From positions 18,145 through 82,144 of the forward strand of contig NZ_JAGOGJ010000013.1 of the NCBI RefSeq assembly GCF_017996735.1: 64,000 nucleotides of DNA, given 5' to 3'. The position numbers and the translations under genes are program-made. Positions within the stretch are counted from its first letter, which is position 1, and each line of letters starts with the position of its first letter. Shown piece after piece: positions 48,963 to 57,647 of this stretch. The stretch is from Niveispirillum sp. Lineage in GTDB: Bacteria; Pseudomonadota; Alphaproteobacteria; Azospirillales; Azospirillaceae. The notes under the pieces are model-generated. The model was not told the DNA's origin and made no database searches. It saw only the letters and a program-made list of their open reading frames with translations.

Positions 48963-51389
48963 TCACCCGCATGCCTCCACCCAGGCCCGTACCTGTTCCA
49001 GGGCCTTGTTACCGGTTCCCAGACGCCTCTCCTCCGCCACCAGCACGGCATGGAAGGCCCGCAGTTTCAGGCCGTTGATCCGGGCTTCCGACAGGTCCAG
49101 GCCGCCGGCATCGATGACCAGATCGATGACCCTTTCCGCCGCATGCAGGCGGCCCAGCAGATAATCATGTTCCCGGTCATGCCGGCTGAAAAAGCCGCCG
49201 AAGGCGTTCATGCGGGCGCTACGCAGGTCGGCCGGCGCACCGGCCCGGCGCAGCAGTCTGGCATCGGGCGGCGCGATCCGGTCCACGCGGATGGCGTGGA
49301 ATTCGTCCAGTTCCACCCAGCCGCTGGTCGAAAAGGTCAGCACGTCCCAGAAGGCGAAGCCCAGATAGGCCTCGAATATCTGCCGCCGCGCGGCGGGACC
49401 CAGATAGTTCAATCCCATCAGGGCGAAGATCTCATCAATCTCCGCCGATTGTTCCTCCAGCTTCCAGGCGGATGCCAGATGGGACAGGACGCGGTCCAGC
49501 GTGTCAGGTGCGGGCACCGGCCCATCGGCGCGCATCATGTTGTTCAGCGCGATCCGTTCCCCGGCATTGAACACGCCCAGCCCGTCGGCCCCGGAACCGG
49601 ACAGGCCAGGCAGCCGTTCTAGGGAGCTGTAAAGCGTGGCCTTCATCTCATCCAGGTCGCGGGCGCTGGTGTCGGCATGTTCGCCTTCGCCCACCAGCGA
49701 ATAGATGGCGTTCAGTTCCCGGATCAGGAACCGCAGCCGGCGTGACCGGAAAGCGATGTCGAAATCGCGCAGGAACCGTACCCAGGCCGGTTTCTCCTCC
49801 GCATCCGACGCCATGTCCAGCCGGTCGGGCAGCACCCCGCGCACCTTCGCCCATTCCTGCAACGCCTTCAGAAGGGCCGGACGCGCCCCGGCATCGGCGC
49901 GGCCCAGACAGGGACACAGCAGCCCGGCCAACTGTTCCAGCGCCCCTTCGATCTTGAGGCGCAGATAGGCCTCATAGGCGAAGCCGGCCTGTGCCGCAGC
50001 CTCGGCACTGGCCTGATCCCGCCAATGGCGGATCTGTTCAATGGTGGGGGCCGGTGGCAGCGGCCCGCCCAGCACGCGCCGCACCTGTTCGGCCACGCGC
50101 GGCCGGGCGGCATCCAGCAGGCCGCGCAGCCGTTCGATGCGGGCATTGCGGCCGGCAATGGCCAGCAACTCGTCACGCACCGGTTCATTGCGGGGAATGT
50201 CGGACAGGGCACCCCGGATGGTGCGGAAAAAGCCGGGCGCATCGGCCCGCACACCGGCCGTGACGCGGGCCGCCGGCTTGGGATCGATATAGACGATGCG
50301 GCGATCCACCTCGCGATAGGCGGGCTGTCCCGCGATGGCCGACAGGGCGGCGGCGAAGGGTTTGTTGTTCAGCACCGACCCGTCGATGAAGCTGGCCTGT
50401 TCCGGGTCCGCGCCCTGGCGACGATATTCGGCGAAATTGCGCTGGAAAAAATGCGCCCGCCCTTCCCAGACCTCGTCCCGTTCGTTTAACAGACGGTCCA
50501 TCTGTCGCACCTGGGCGGGCGGGAAGGCACCGGGATAGGAGGCGGAGGCCCGTGCGGCAAAAACCAGGCCCGGCACATCGCCATCCTTGAAATCGCTGTC
50601 CACCTCCCCCTCGCCCGCACGGCGATAGCGGAAGGTGAAACGGTGCCTGTGCTCCCGCTCCAGGATTTCCGGGGGATCATGGGCGGGGATGCGGGTGGTG
50701 TAGCCGTTGAAATCCGTCACCGTGACATGCAGCGACAGAGGCAGTCCGCGCGGCAGCAGGCTGGCCTGGGGCCGGGCCCCCGTGTCACCCATGGCATGGG
50801 CGGCATCCAGCAGGAATTCCATCAGCCTTTTGCCGTCGAAGGGCGGACGGAACCAGCGGGACCGGACGAACAGCGACAGTTTTTCGCGCACCTCCTCATC
50901 CGGGGCCAAGCGTTCCACACGCTGGCTCATGGCCCAGATGACGGGCCGCATGAACCATTTCGACCATTTGCCGGCGCGGCTGTCAGGCGTCAGCAGACGG
51001 GTGACATCGGCATTTTCCAGCCACAGTCCCGTCAGCGGTTCCAGGTCCAGATCGTGGGCCAGGGCACGGGCCAGCAGCACGCCATTGATGCCCCCGGCGC
51101 TGGCCCCCGCCACCACATCGATCAGCACACGCAGCGACAGATCCGGCAGCAGGTCACGCAACAGCTCGAAATAGACCGACTCGGTATCGAAGGGCCGGGC
51201 GCCCCCTTCATGCGCGGCCTTGAAGCTGACGGGATGCGCATTGCGGCCGGCATGCAGGGCCTGACTGGCACGCACCAGCTTCCACAATTCCTTGGTGACC
51301 CCGTGCATATAGACGGCCAGACTGACCCCGCCATAGCAGACCAGCGCGATCCGCAGCTCCTTCTCCTTCACCGCGCCGTTACTCCCCAT
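48963..51389 (-). CDS. Patatin-like phospholipase-family protein with long C-terminal region
   Basis: An 808-residue protein. The N-terminal patatin domain (about 12-400) has the oxyanion region YGGVSLAVYMHGV, nucleophile Ser97 in AGASAGGING and catalytic Asp336 in FIDGSVLNN. The C-terminal 400 residues correspond to the extension (DUF3376-like) of large bacterial patatin-like proteins. No signal peptide is present. It would hydrolyse acyl esters of phospholipids, with unknown physiological role. Neighbouring genes point in the other direction, so it stands alone. Confidence 0.83.
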   Translation of the reverse strand: MGSNGAVKEKELRIALVCYGGVSLAVYMHGVTKELWKLVRASQALHAGRNAHPVSFKAAHEGGARPFDTESVYFELLRDLLPDLSLRVLIDVVAGASAGGINGVLLARALAHDLDLEPLTGLWLENADVTRLLTPDSRAGKWSKWFMRPVIWAMSQRVERLAPDEEVREKLSLFVRSRWFRPPFDGKRLMEFLLDAAHAMGDTGARPQASLLPRGLPLSLHVTVTDFNGYTTRIPAHDPPEILEREHRHRFTFRYRRAGEGEVDSDFKDGDVPGLVFAARASASYPGAFPPAQVRQMDRLLNERDEVWEGRAHFFQRNFAEYRRQGADPEQASFIDGSVLNNKPFAAALSAIAGQPAYREVDRRIVYIDPKPAARVTAGVRADAPGFFRTIRGALSDIPRNEPVRDELLAIAGRNARIERLRGLLDAARPRVAEQVRRVLGGPLPPAPTIEQIRHWRDQASAEAAAQAGFAYEAYLRLKIEGALEQLAGLLCPCLGRADAGARPALLKALQEWAKVRGVLPDRLDMASDAEEKPAWVRFLRDFDIAFRSRRLRFLIRELNAIYSLVGEGEHADTSARDLDEMKATLYSSLERLPGLSGSGADGLGVFNAGERIALNNMMRADGPVPAPDTLDRVLSHLASAWKLEEQSAEIDEIFALMGLNYLGPAARRQIFEAYLGFAFWDVLTFSTSGWVELDEFHAIRVDRIAPPDARLLRRAGAPADLRSARMNAFGGFFSRHDREHDYLLGRLHAAERVIDLVIDAGGLDLSEARINGLKLRAFHAVLVAEERRLGTGNKALEQVRAWVEACG

Positions 51390-51539
51390 GCCGTTCCCGC
51401 AAATGCCGGGCGGTAACGAGAGTGCGGCCAGCGCAAAGCCCCGTCAATCGCAGGGGCCGCGGGCGCGCCACATTGACCCCGCGACAGGCCGCACCAGCTT
51501 TGCTATGCCAGCAAGGCCCAATTCCGGGAGGGACATGCC

Positions 51540-52295
51540 ATGAACGCCGCGACCGCTACCGCACGCACCACCATCGATCCGGCCGAGATCGAACGGTTCA
51601 GCCGCATCGCGGCCGAATGGTGGGACCCGGCGGGCAAGTTCCGGCCGCTGCACAAGTTCAATCCCGTACGCCTGGCCTGGCTGCGCGACACGATCTGCAA
51701 GGCGCATGGCCGCGACCCCTTGGCCCCGCGTCCGCTGGAAGGGCTGCGCATCATCGATGTCGGCTGTGGCGGTGGACTTTTGTCCGAACCGCTGGCCCGG
51801 CTGGGCGCCAGTGTCACCGGCATCGACGCGGCGGAAAAGAATGTGAAGACGGCGGCGACCCATGCCGCCGAAACCGGCGTGGAGGTGGATTACCGCACCG
51901 CCACGGCGGAGGATCTGGCCGCCGCCGGCGAACGGTTCGACGTGGTCCTGGCCATGGAGATCGTGGAACATGTCGCCGATGTCGACCTGTTCCTGCGCGC
52001 CGTGTCGGGGCTGGCCCGTCCGGGCGGCCTGGTCTTCATGGCCACGCTGAACCGCACCACCAAAAGCTTCCTGTTCGGCATCGTGGCGGCGGAATATGTG
52101 CTGCGCTGGCTGCCGCGCGGCACCCATGACTGGAAGCGCTTCCTGAAGCCGTCGGAACTGACGGGTTCCCTGCGCCAGGCCGGTGTGGTGGTGAAGGAAT
52201 TGACGGGCGTGACCTATAACCCCGTATCCGACCGGTTCAGCCTGGCGCCCAGCGACCTGGATGTGAATTATATGCTCTGGGGCGTGCGGGACTGA
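51540..52295 (+). CDS. ubiG: Ubiquinone biosynthesis O-methyltransferase UbiG
   Basis: A 251-residue SAM-dependent enzyme performing both O-methylations of ubiquinone synthesis. The N-terminal FSRIAAEWWDPAGKFRPLHK is diagnostic for UbiG; the SAM motif IDVGCGGGLLSEPLARLGA follows at about 72-90, then VLAMEIVEHVAD and the C-terminal NYMLWGVRD. Starts at an ATG at 51540 after a GGGAGGGA site. Confidence 0.95.
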   Translation: MNAATATARTTIDPAEIERFSRIAAEWWDPAGKFRPLHKFNPVRLAWLRDTICKAHGRDPLAPRPLEGLRIIDVGCGGGLLSEPLARLGASVTGIDAAEKNVKTAATHAAETGVEVDYRTATAEDLAAAGERFDVVLAMEIVEHVADVDLFLRAVSGLARPGGLVFMATLNRTTKSFLFGIVAAEYVLRWLPRGTHDWKRFLKPSELTGSLRQAGVVVKELTGVTYNPVSDRFSLAPSDLDVNYMLWGVRD

Positions 52296-52313
52296 GCCGC
52301 AGCGGCCGCGCCC

Positions 52314-53855
52314 CTATTCCAGATCGCGCAGGTCGCGGCCCCGCGTCTCCCGGCCCAGCCACGCGACCAGCAACAGGCCCGCCAGCGTCGGCACCGCGAT
52401 CAGGGCGGCGGCGATGCCGAAGGGGGGCACCGCGCCCGCCACCGATAGCCCCTGCGCCGTCAATCCGCCCAGCTTGCTGCATCCCGCGATCCAGCCCGTG
52501 GCCCGGCCACGCACGCGCAAAGGATAATTCTCCGCCGTATAGGGCAGCAGGATCGAAATGACGCCGGAGGAGCCGACAATCACAAAGGTCAGGGCCAGCA
52601 GCGGGCTGTCCCCCGGTGTGCGCATCAGGAACAGCAGCAGTCCCGCCGCCATCATCCCCATCATGACAACCAGGGCGCCTTTCGAACTCCACCGCGCATA
52701 AAGCAAAGTGGCCACGGCGACCACAGGGATGGAGATGATGGTGGATTTGGCGATCAACCCGCTGGCCGCCGCCACGCTCAACCCTTCTTCCACCAGGGTC
52801 CCGGGAAGCCAGAGCAGCAGGCCGAAATTCACCAGCCCCCAGGCCAGCGCCCCCAGTGTCAGCGCCGCCGTCAGGCCGACGAAGCGCCGTTCCGGCGGCG
52901 GTTGGGCAGGATCGGCATGGGCCTGCGCCGCGTCCACCGCCGTCCGGTGCGCCACCGCCCCGAACCGGGCCAACATGGCCCGCGCCTCCGCCCCCCGTCC
53001 CATCTGCTGCAAAAACCGCGCGCTTTCCGGCAGAAGCGGGCTCATCGCCACCAGCAGCAGGCCGGTGGGCAGGTTCAGGAACCACATGATGCGCCAGCTA
53101 TATGTGGGCTGAAGCAGTTCAGAGAGATAACTGGCAGCGAAATAACCGCCGACAGCCCCGATACCGCCGATCAGCACCAGCATCCACCCGCGATGACGCG
53201 TCGGCATGATCTCCGCCAGAAGCGCATAGGCAACGGGCAGCATGCCGCCGGCGCCGGCCCCCATCAGCAGGCACATGAACACGTTCCACCAGAAATCCGG
53301 CATGGCGCCGCAGATGGAGGTACCGATGAAGACAATGGAGGACAACAGGATGGCCGCCCGCCTTCCATAAATGTCGGCCAGCGCCCCCCAGATAAAGGAG
53401 CCGATCACCGTGCCCGTCAGGGCCGCAAGCGGCAGCCAGGCGACCATGGCCTTGTCCACCTGATATTCCGCCCGCATGCCCGGCGTCACGAATCCCAGGC
53501 TGGCCGGTTTCATGATGTCGATGATCAGGGCCAGCGCCAGAAGCCCCGCCATGCCCCAATGCGCCCGCGTCAGGGGCGCGTCCTCGGGCGGCGCGATGGT
53601 TTCGATCACGCGTTCATGACTGGGCAATTGCCGCGGCAGCAGCCCGAAGGCGGCAAAGCCGATCCCCACCACGATCAGCGCCATGCCCCAATACATATCC
53701 GCATCCATGGGCATCCCCACCAGCACATAACCCATGTGCGAGCCCATCAGATACATGGGGATATGCAGCACGACACCCAGCGTGACGATGGCGCAGCCGA
53801 ACCAGAAGGCCAGCGCGTTACGCCGCCCCCCGATGGCCGATACCGCTTCAGACAT
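52314..53855 (-). CDS. MFS transporter with two extra N-terminal helices
   Basis: A 513-residue major facilitator. The core has the loop motif GALADIYGRRAAILL and about 12 helices. Before it are two additional helices (about 12-75: FGCAIVTLGVVLHIPMYLMG; ALIVVGIGFAAFGLL), making 14 in total. The ATG at 53855 gives MSEAVSAIGG. The RGRDLRDLE end and overall pattern resemble metabolite:H+ symporters for organic acids. Substrate unknown. It converges with ubiG. Confidence 0.83.
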   Translation of the reverse strand: MSEAVSAIGGRRNALAFWFGCAIVTLGVVLHIPMYLMGSHMGYVLVGMPMDADMYWGMALIVVGIGFAAFGLLPRQLPSHERVIETIAPPEDAPLTRAHWGMAGLLALALIIDIMKPASLGFVTPGMRAEYQVDKAMVAWLPLAALTGTVIGSFIWGALADIYGRRAAILLSSIVFIGTSICGAMPDFWWNVFMCLLMGAGAGGMLPVAYALLAEIMPTRHRGWMLVLIGGIGAVGGYFAASYLSELLQPTYSWRIMWFLNLPTGLLLVAMSPLLPESARFLQQMGRGAEARAMLARFGAVAHRTAVDAAQAHADPAQPPPERRFVGLTAALTLGALAWGLVNFGLLLWLPGTLVEEGLSVAAASGLIAKSTIISIPVVAVATLLYARWSSKGALVVMMGMMAAGLLLFLMRTPGDSPLLALTFVIVGSSGVISILLPYTAENYPLRVRGRATGWIAGCSKLGGLTAQGLSVAGAVPPFGIAAALIAVPTLAGLLLVAWLGRETRGRDLRDLE

Positions 53856-54234
53856 TTTGCCCCCTGAAAACAAGCCCCCGCCGGCCGGCACACCCCTTGT
53901 GTCGACCCGATATAGGCCGGGTTTCCAACGGGCAAAAGCATAATCGCGCAAGAACAGGGGCACGCCCTGGTCTTTTCCATGGGGGTGACATCCATGCGTT
54001 CAAGGGTAGGGGCTGGATAGCGGCCATAAGTCAACCGCATGGCTTGTGTGATGAATCGCACATCGAACGACGTTCAAATTCCGCTAAACAGATCTCACCG
54101 CGATGACGTGGATTGATTTCAACAAGAAATCGCCACAATCGCAATAACGAGTGAGCTGAACGGTTGCCAAGGAAGCGCCAATGATTGGCGTCACAGATGA
54201 ACTGTGCCTTGCGCCACCGCATATGGAGAAAAAA
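53856..54234. other. Intergenic region upstream of the outer-membrane protein gene
   Basis: About 380 bp, AT-richer towards the right. The only structure seen is the perfect palindrome GAACG-A-CGTTC at 54065-54075. No gene, terminator or recognisable promoter consensus could be supported. Confidence 0.4.
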
Positions 54235-54831
54235 ATGTCGCGTATTGCTTCTGCCCTGCTTGGTGGTGTTGCTCTGGTCGCCGTTGGCGCCGCGCCGTCG
54301 CTGGCGCAGTCGCCCTTCGACGGCGCCTATGTGGGTGCCTTCACCGGCTACACCGACAACAATGCTTCCGCAACCTCCGGCGCCGCCCGCGCCGATATCG
54401 ACCGTGACGGCTGGCTGTACGGCGCCTATGCCGGTTACGGCCAGACCTTCGACAAGTTCTATTTTGGCGGTGAAGCCGAAATCGGCACGGCCAGCCTGAG
54501 CGGCAATTCCGGCACCGTCGCCGGTCTGCCCACCAAGCTGAACACCAATGAGAGCTGGGGCCTGTCCGCCCGCGCCGGTTACCTGCTGACCGACACTACG
54601 CTGCTCTATGCCCGTGCCGGCTGGCAGCGCACCAACTATGACGTCACCGTCGGCACGGGTGCCAACCGCATCAAGGTCAGCGACAATCTGGACGGCTACC
54701 GTCTGGGCGGCGGTCTGGAATATGCCGTGACCGACAATGTCCTGGTCCGGACCGAGTACAACTACGTCAACTACGACAACACCAACTTCCGTGAGAATCA
54801 GGTGCGCGTCGGCGTCGCCTACCGCTTCTGA
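54235..54831 (+). CDS. Outer-membrane beta-barrel protein (opacity/OmpA-barrel type)
   Basis: A 198-residue protein with a signal peptide (MSRIASALLGGVALVAVGAA ... SLAQS) and an eight-strand-type barrel: alternating hydrophobic strands with YAGYGQTF, YLLTDTTLLYARAGWQ and EYAVTDNVLVRTEYNYV, ending in the C-terminal aromatic signature VGVAYRF. The ATG at 54235 follows GGAGAA with 6-7 base spacing; earlier in-frame ATGs are at 54223 and 54181. Related small barrels support outer-membrane integrity or surface interactions. A strong terminator lies downstream. Confidence 0.9.
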   Translation: MSRIASALLGGVALVAVGAAPSLAQSPFDGAYVGAFTGYTDNNASATSGAARADIDRDGWLYGAYAGYGQTFDKFYFGGEAEIGTASLSGNSGTVAGLPTKLNTNESWGLSARAGYLLTDTTLLYARAGWQRTNYDVTVGTGANRIKVSDNLDGYRLGGGLEYAVTDNVLVRTEYNYVNYDNTNFRENQVRVGVAYRF

Positions 54832-55181
54832 CCGGGTTTCCTGGTGACCCGCCCACGGGTCATCAGGTCGCCTTGAGAACAGTCCCCGTCCCGGCTGGCA
54901 GCCCCACAGCGGCCGGGACGATGACGGGCCCGACAACGCCCTCAGACGGGTCCGTCTTTCCCCCCCCTGGCATCGTACCCGCGATGCCGGGGGGTTTTAC
55001 TTTAAGCCCCATCCATGTGGCCGAACCTCTATCCCCGCCCGCCAATGGTCTTAGCGCTGTCCTATATCGACGCGGCCTCTTCCCCGCGCCGCATTGATGA
55101 CATATTGAAAGTGCAGTCGGTTAAGCATGCCGGCTCATCGGAAGTAATCCCGAAGATGCCGGCCGGAGGTTGGAGAAGAAC
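54832..55181. other. Intergenic region between the barrel gene and chvI
   Basis: About 350 bp without a supported gene. It holds several GC-rich inverted repeats, among them GTCCCGGC / GCCGGGAC near 54888-54920, and the terminator at 54962-54998. The chvI promoter is presumably within 55000-55170; no consensus was recognised. Confidence 0.5.
54962..54998 (+). terminator. Terminator upstream of chvI
   Basis: CCCCCCTGGCATCG pairs with CGATGCCGGGGGG (one bulge), loop TACCCG, followed by TTTT and then ACTTTAA. It isolates the chvI-chvG transcript from the outer-membrane protein gene. Confidence 0.85.
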
Positions 55182-55880
55182 GTGGCCCAAGTGATCGCCC
55201 TGGTCGATGACGACCGCAACATCCTGACGTCCGTTTCCATTGCGCTGGAAGCCGAAGGCTATGAGGTTCGCACCTATGGCGACGGTGACGAAGCGCTGCG
55301 CGGCATCAGCGCGCGCCCGGTCGACATGGCCGTGCTGGATATCAAGATGCCGCGCATGGACGGGCTGGAACTGCTTCAGCGTCTGCGCCAGTCCACGCAG
55401 ATGCCCATCATCTTCCTGACATCCAAGGATGATGAGACGGACGAGCTGCAGGGCCTGCGCATGGGGGCCGATGATTACATCAAGAAGCCGTTCAGCCAGC
55501 GCCTGCTGATCGAACGCATCAAGACCCTGCTGCGCCGCACCGAACTGGCCCAGGGCAAGGGCACGGCCCCCGATCCGGGCCAGACCCTGGTGCGCGGCGA
55601 ACTGGTGCTGGACGGCGCCCGCCATCTTTGCACCTGGAAGGGCAAGGAGATCGACCTGACGGTCACCGAATTCCTGCTGGTCAAGGCGCTGGCCGTCCGC
55701 CCCGGCCATGTGAAGAACCGCGACCAGTTGATGGATGCCGCCTATGGCGAGCATATCTATGTCGATGACCGCACCATCGACAGCCACATCAAGCGCCTGC
55801 GCAAGAAGTTCAAGGCCGTGGACGACGATTTCCAGCAGATCGAGACGCTGTACGGTGTTGGTTATAAGTATAAGGAATAA
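55182..55880 (+). CDS. chvI: Response regulator ChvI
   Basis: A 232-residue OmpR-type regulator: receiver domain with phosphoacceptor Asp53 ([11 protein letters not shown]) and KKPF signature, then a winged-helix domain ([42 protein letters not shown]). The sequence is that of ChvI of the alphaproteobacterial ChvG-ChvI system, which controls envelope, acid and exopolysaccharide responses. The GTG at 55182 gives [14 protein letters not shown] and sits five bases after GGAGA. The kinase gene starts three bases after its stop. Confidence 0.93.
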   Translation: MAQVIALVDDDRNILTSVSIALEAEGYEVRTYGDGDEALRGISARPVDMAVLDIKMPRMDGLELLQRLRQSTQMPIIFLTSKDDETDELQGLRMGADDYIKKPFSQRLLIERIKTLLRRTELAQGKGTAPDPGQTLVRGELVLDGARHLCTWKGKEIDLTVTEFLLVKALAVRPGHVKNRDQLMDAAYGEHIYVDDRTIDSHIKRLRKKFKAVDDDFQQIETLYGVGYKYKE

Positions 55881-55883
55881 AGG

Positions 55884-57608
55884 GTGAAACGCCCCTTCGG
55901 CGAACCGGCCGCCGAAAAGGCCGCCCCGCCGCCCCGGCGGCGGGTGCGCCATTTCTCGCCGCTGACCCTGCGCATCCTGGCCGTCAACATGCTGGCGCTG
56001 GCCATCCTGCTGGGTGGCCTGCTGTACCTGTCGACCTATCAGCAATGGCTGATCGACAAGGAACTGTCGGCCCTGTCGACGGAAGCCAAGATCTTTGCCG
56101 GCGCCCTGGGCGAAGGTGCCATGCAGCCCGCCACGGACGAGTTCAACGAGCCGGCCAACCAGCTTTCCTATGAACTGGCGCGGCAGATGGTGCGACGTCT
56201 GGTGGAGACGACCGACACCCGCACCCGCCTGTTCGCGCCCAACGGCGAACTGATCGCCGACAGCCGTGTGCTGGGCGGGCCGAAGGGGACCGTGCAGATC
56301 GAGGAACTGCCGCCGCTGCGCGATGGCAACCGCCTGACCGAGATCGGTATCGCCATCTATGACTATATCGTCAATGCCGTGCCGGAGCGCGAGCATCTGC
56401 CAGCCTATCCCAGTGAAAAGGACCCGACGGCGGAAAATTACACCGATGTGATGAAGGCCCTGGCCGGCGAGGTGGGCAGCAACGTCTGGCGCATCGGCCG
56501 GCCGGACGGGCGGTCGGACATGGTGCTGACCGTGGCGGTGCCTGTGCAGCGCTACAAGAAGGTGCTGGGCGCCGTCTATATCTCCCGCTCCGGCAAGGCG
56601 GTGGACGTGGCCGTGCGGGAATTCCGCATGGACATCCTGCGCCTGTTCGGCATTACGCTGGGCGTGACGGTGCTGCTGTCCTTCTATCTGGCGGGCACCA
56701 TCGCCCGGCCCATCCGCCGCCTGGCCCAGGCCGCGGATGAGGTGCGCCATGGCCACGGCCGGCAGGTGACCATTCCCGATTTCTCCCGCCGCCGGGATGA
56801 GGTGGGGGACCTGTCGGTATCGTTGCGCGAGATGACGGACGCCATCTGGAACCGCATGGATGCCATCGAGCGCTTCGCCGCCGACGTGGCGCATGAGATC
56901 AAGAACCCCCTGACCAGCATGCGCAGTGCCGTGGAAACGGTGCAGCGCGTGAAGACCGACGAGCAGCGTCAGCGGCTTCTGGCCATCATCAACCATGATG
57001 TGCAGCGCCTGGACCGGTTGATCAGCGACATCTCCAACGCCAGCCGCCTGGACGCCGAACTGTCGCGCGCCCGGGCCGAGCCGGCGGATGTGGGCCAGAT
57101 GCTGACCATGCTGGCCAATATCCACGACGCCACCCTGGGCAATGCCGAGGCCCTGCGCGACGCGGCCGTGGAGGCCGGTGGCGAAGCGGCGGAGGCGCCG
57201 GCCCCGGTCCGGGTGGAAGTGGACATGCCCAACACCCGATCGGGGCTGGTGGTGCCGGGCCTGGAAGGCCGCCTGACGCAGGTGTTCCAGAACCTGCTGT
57301 CGAACGCCCTGTCCTTCTCCCCACCCGGCGGTGTCGTGCGGTTCAAGGCGCGGTCCTTCCCCGACCGGGTGGAAGTCACCTGCGAGGATCAGGGGCCGGG
57401 CATCCCGGAGGCCAAGCTGGACGCCATTTTCGACCGTTTTTACAGCGAACGGCCGAAGACGGAGGCGTTCGGCAAACATTCCGGCCTGGGCCTGTCCATC
57501 TCCAAACAGATCATCGACGCCCACCAGGGCCGCATCTTCGCCGACAATATGAAGGGACCGGACGGCACGGTGCAGGGGGCGCGGTTCACGGTGGTGCTGC
57601 CGCGCTAG
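55884..57608 (+). CDS. chvG: Sensor histidine kinase ChvG/ExoS
   Basis: A 574-residue inner-membrane kinase. A first helix (about 30-50) and a second (about 250-272) flank a periplasmic sensor domain, followed by HAMP, the dimerisation domain with phosphorylated His337 (VAHEIKNPLTS), and an ATPase domain (NLLSNALSFSPPGG; DQGPGIPE; GLGLSISKQI). It is the partner of ChvI. In other alphaproteobacteria its periplasmic part binds the repressor ExoR; no exoR gene is seen here, nor the hprK-PTS genes that often follow. Confidence 0.93.
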   Translation: MKRPFGEPAAEKAAPPPRRRVRHFSPLTLRILAVNMLALAILLGGLLYLSTYQQWLIDKELSALSTEAKIFAGALGEGAMQPATDEFNEPANQLSYELARQMVRRLVETTDTRTRLFAPNGELIADSRVLGGPKGTVQIEELPPLRDGNRLTEIGIAIYDYIVNAVPEREHLPAYPSEKDPTAENYTDVMKALAGEVGSNVWRIGRPDGRSDMVLTVAVPVQRYKKVLGAVYISRSGKAVDVAVREFRMDILRLFGITLGVTVLLSFYLAGTIARPIRRLAQAADEVRHGHGRQVTIPDFSRRRDEVGDLSVSLREMTDAIWNRMDAIERFAADVAHEIKNPLTSMRSAVETVQRVKTDEQRQRLLAIINHDVQRLDRLISDISNASRLDAELSRARAEPADVGQMLTMLANIHDATLGNAEALRDAAVEAGGEAAEAPAPVRVEVDMPNTRSGLVVPGLEGRLTQVFQNLLSNALSFSPPGGVVRFKARSFPDRVEVTCEDQGPGIPEAKLDAIFDRFYSERPKTEAFGKHSGLGLSISKQIIDAHQGRIFADNMKGPDGTVQGARFTVVLPR

Positions 57609-57633
57609 CGGTTTCCTCTTGCCGGGAAACCGC
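57608..57633. terminator. Inverted repeat between convergent chvG and acyl-CoA dehydrogenase genes
   Basis: GCGGTTTCC (57608-57616) pairs with GGAAACCGC (57625-57633) across an 8-base loop. It lies in the 39-bp gap between convergent stops. No T-run, so termination is probable but not certain. Confidence 0.5.
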
Positions 57634-57647
57634 CACGGCGGCAACCG

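Noticed and set aside
55062..57644. An 860-codon open frame on the minus strand
   Set aside because: Antisense to chvI-chvG, which have clear motifs; no start site or family features.
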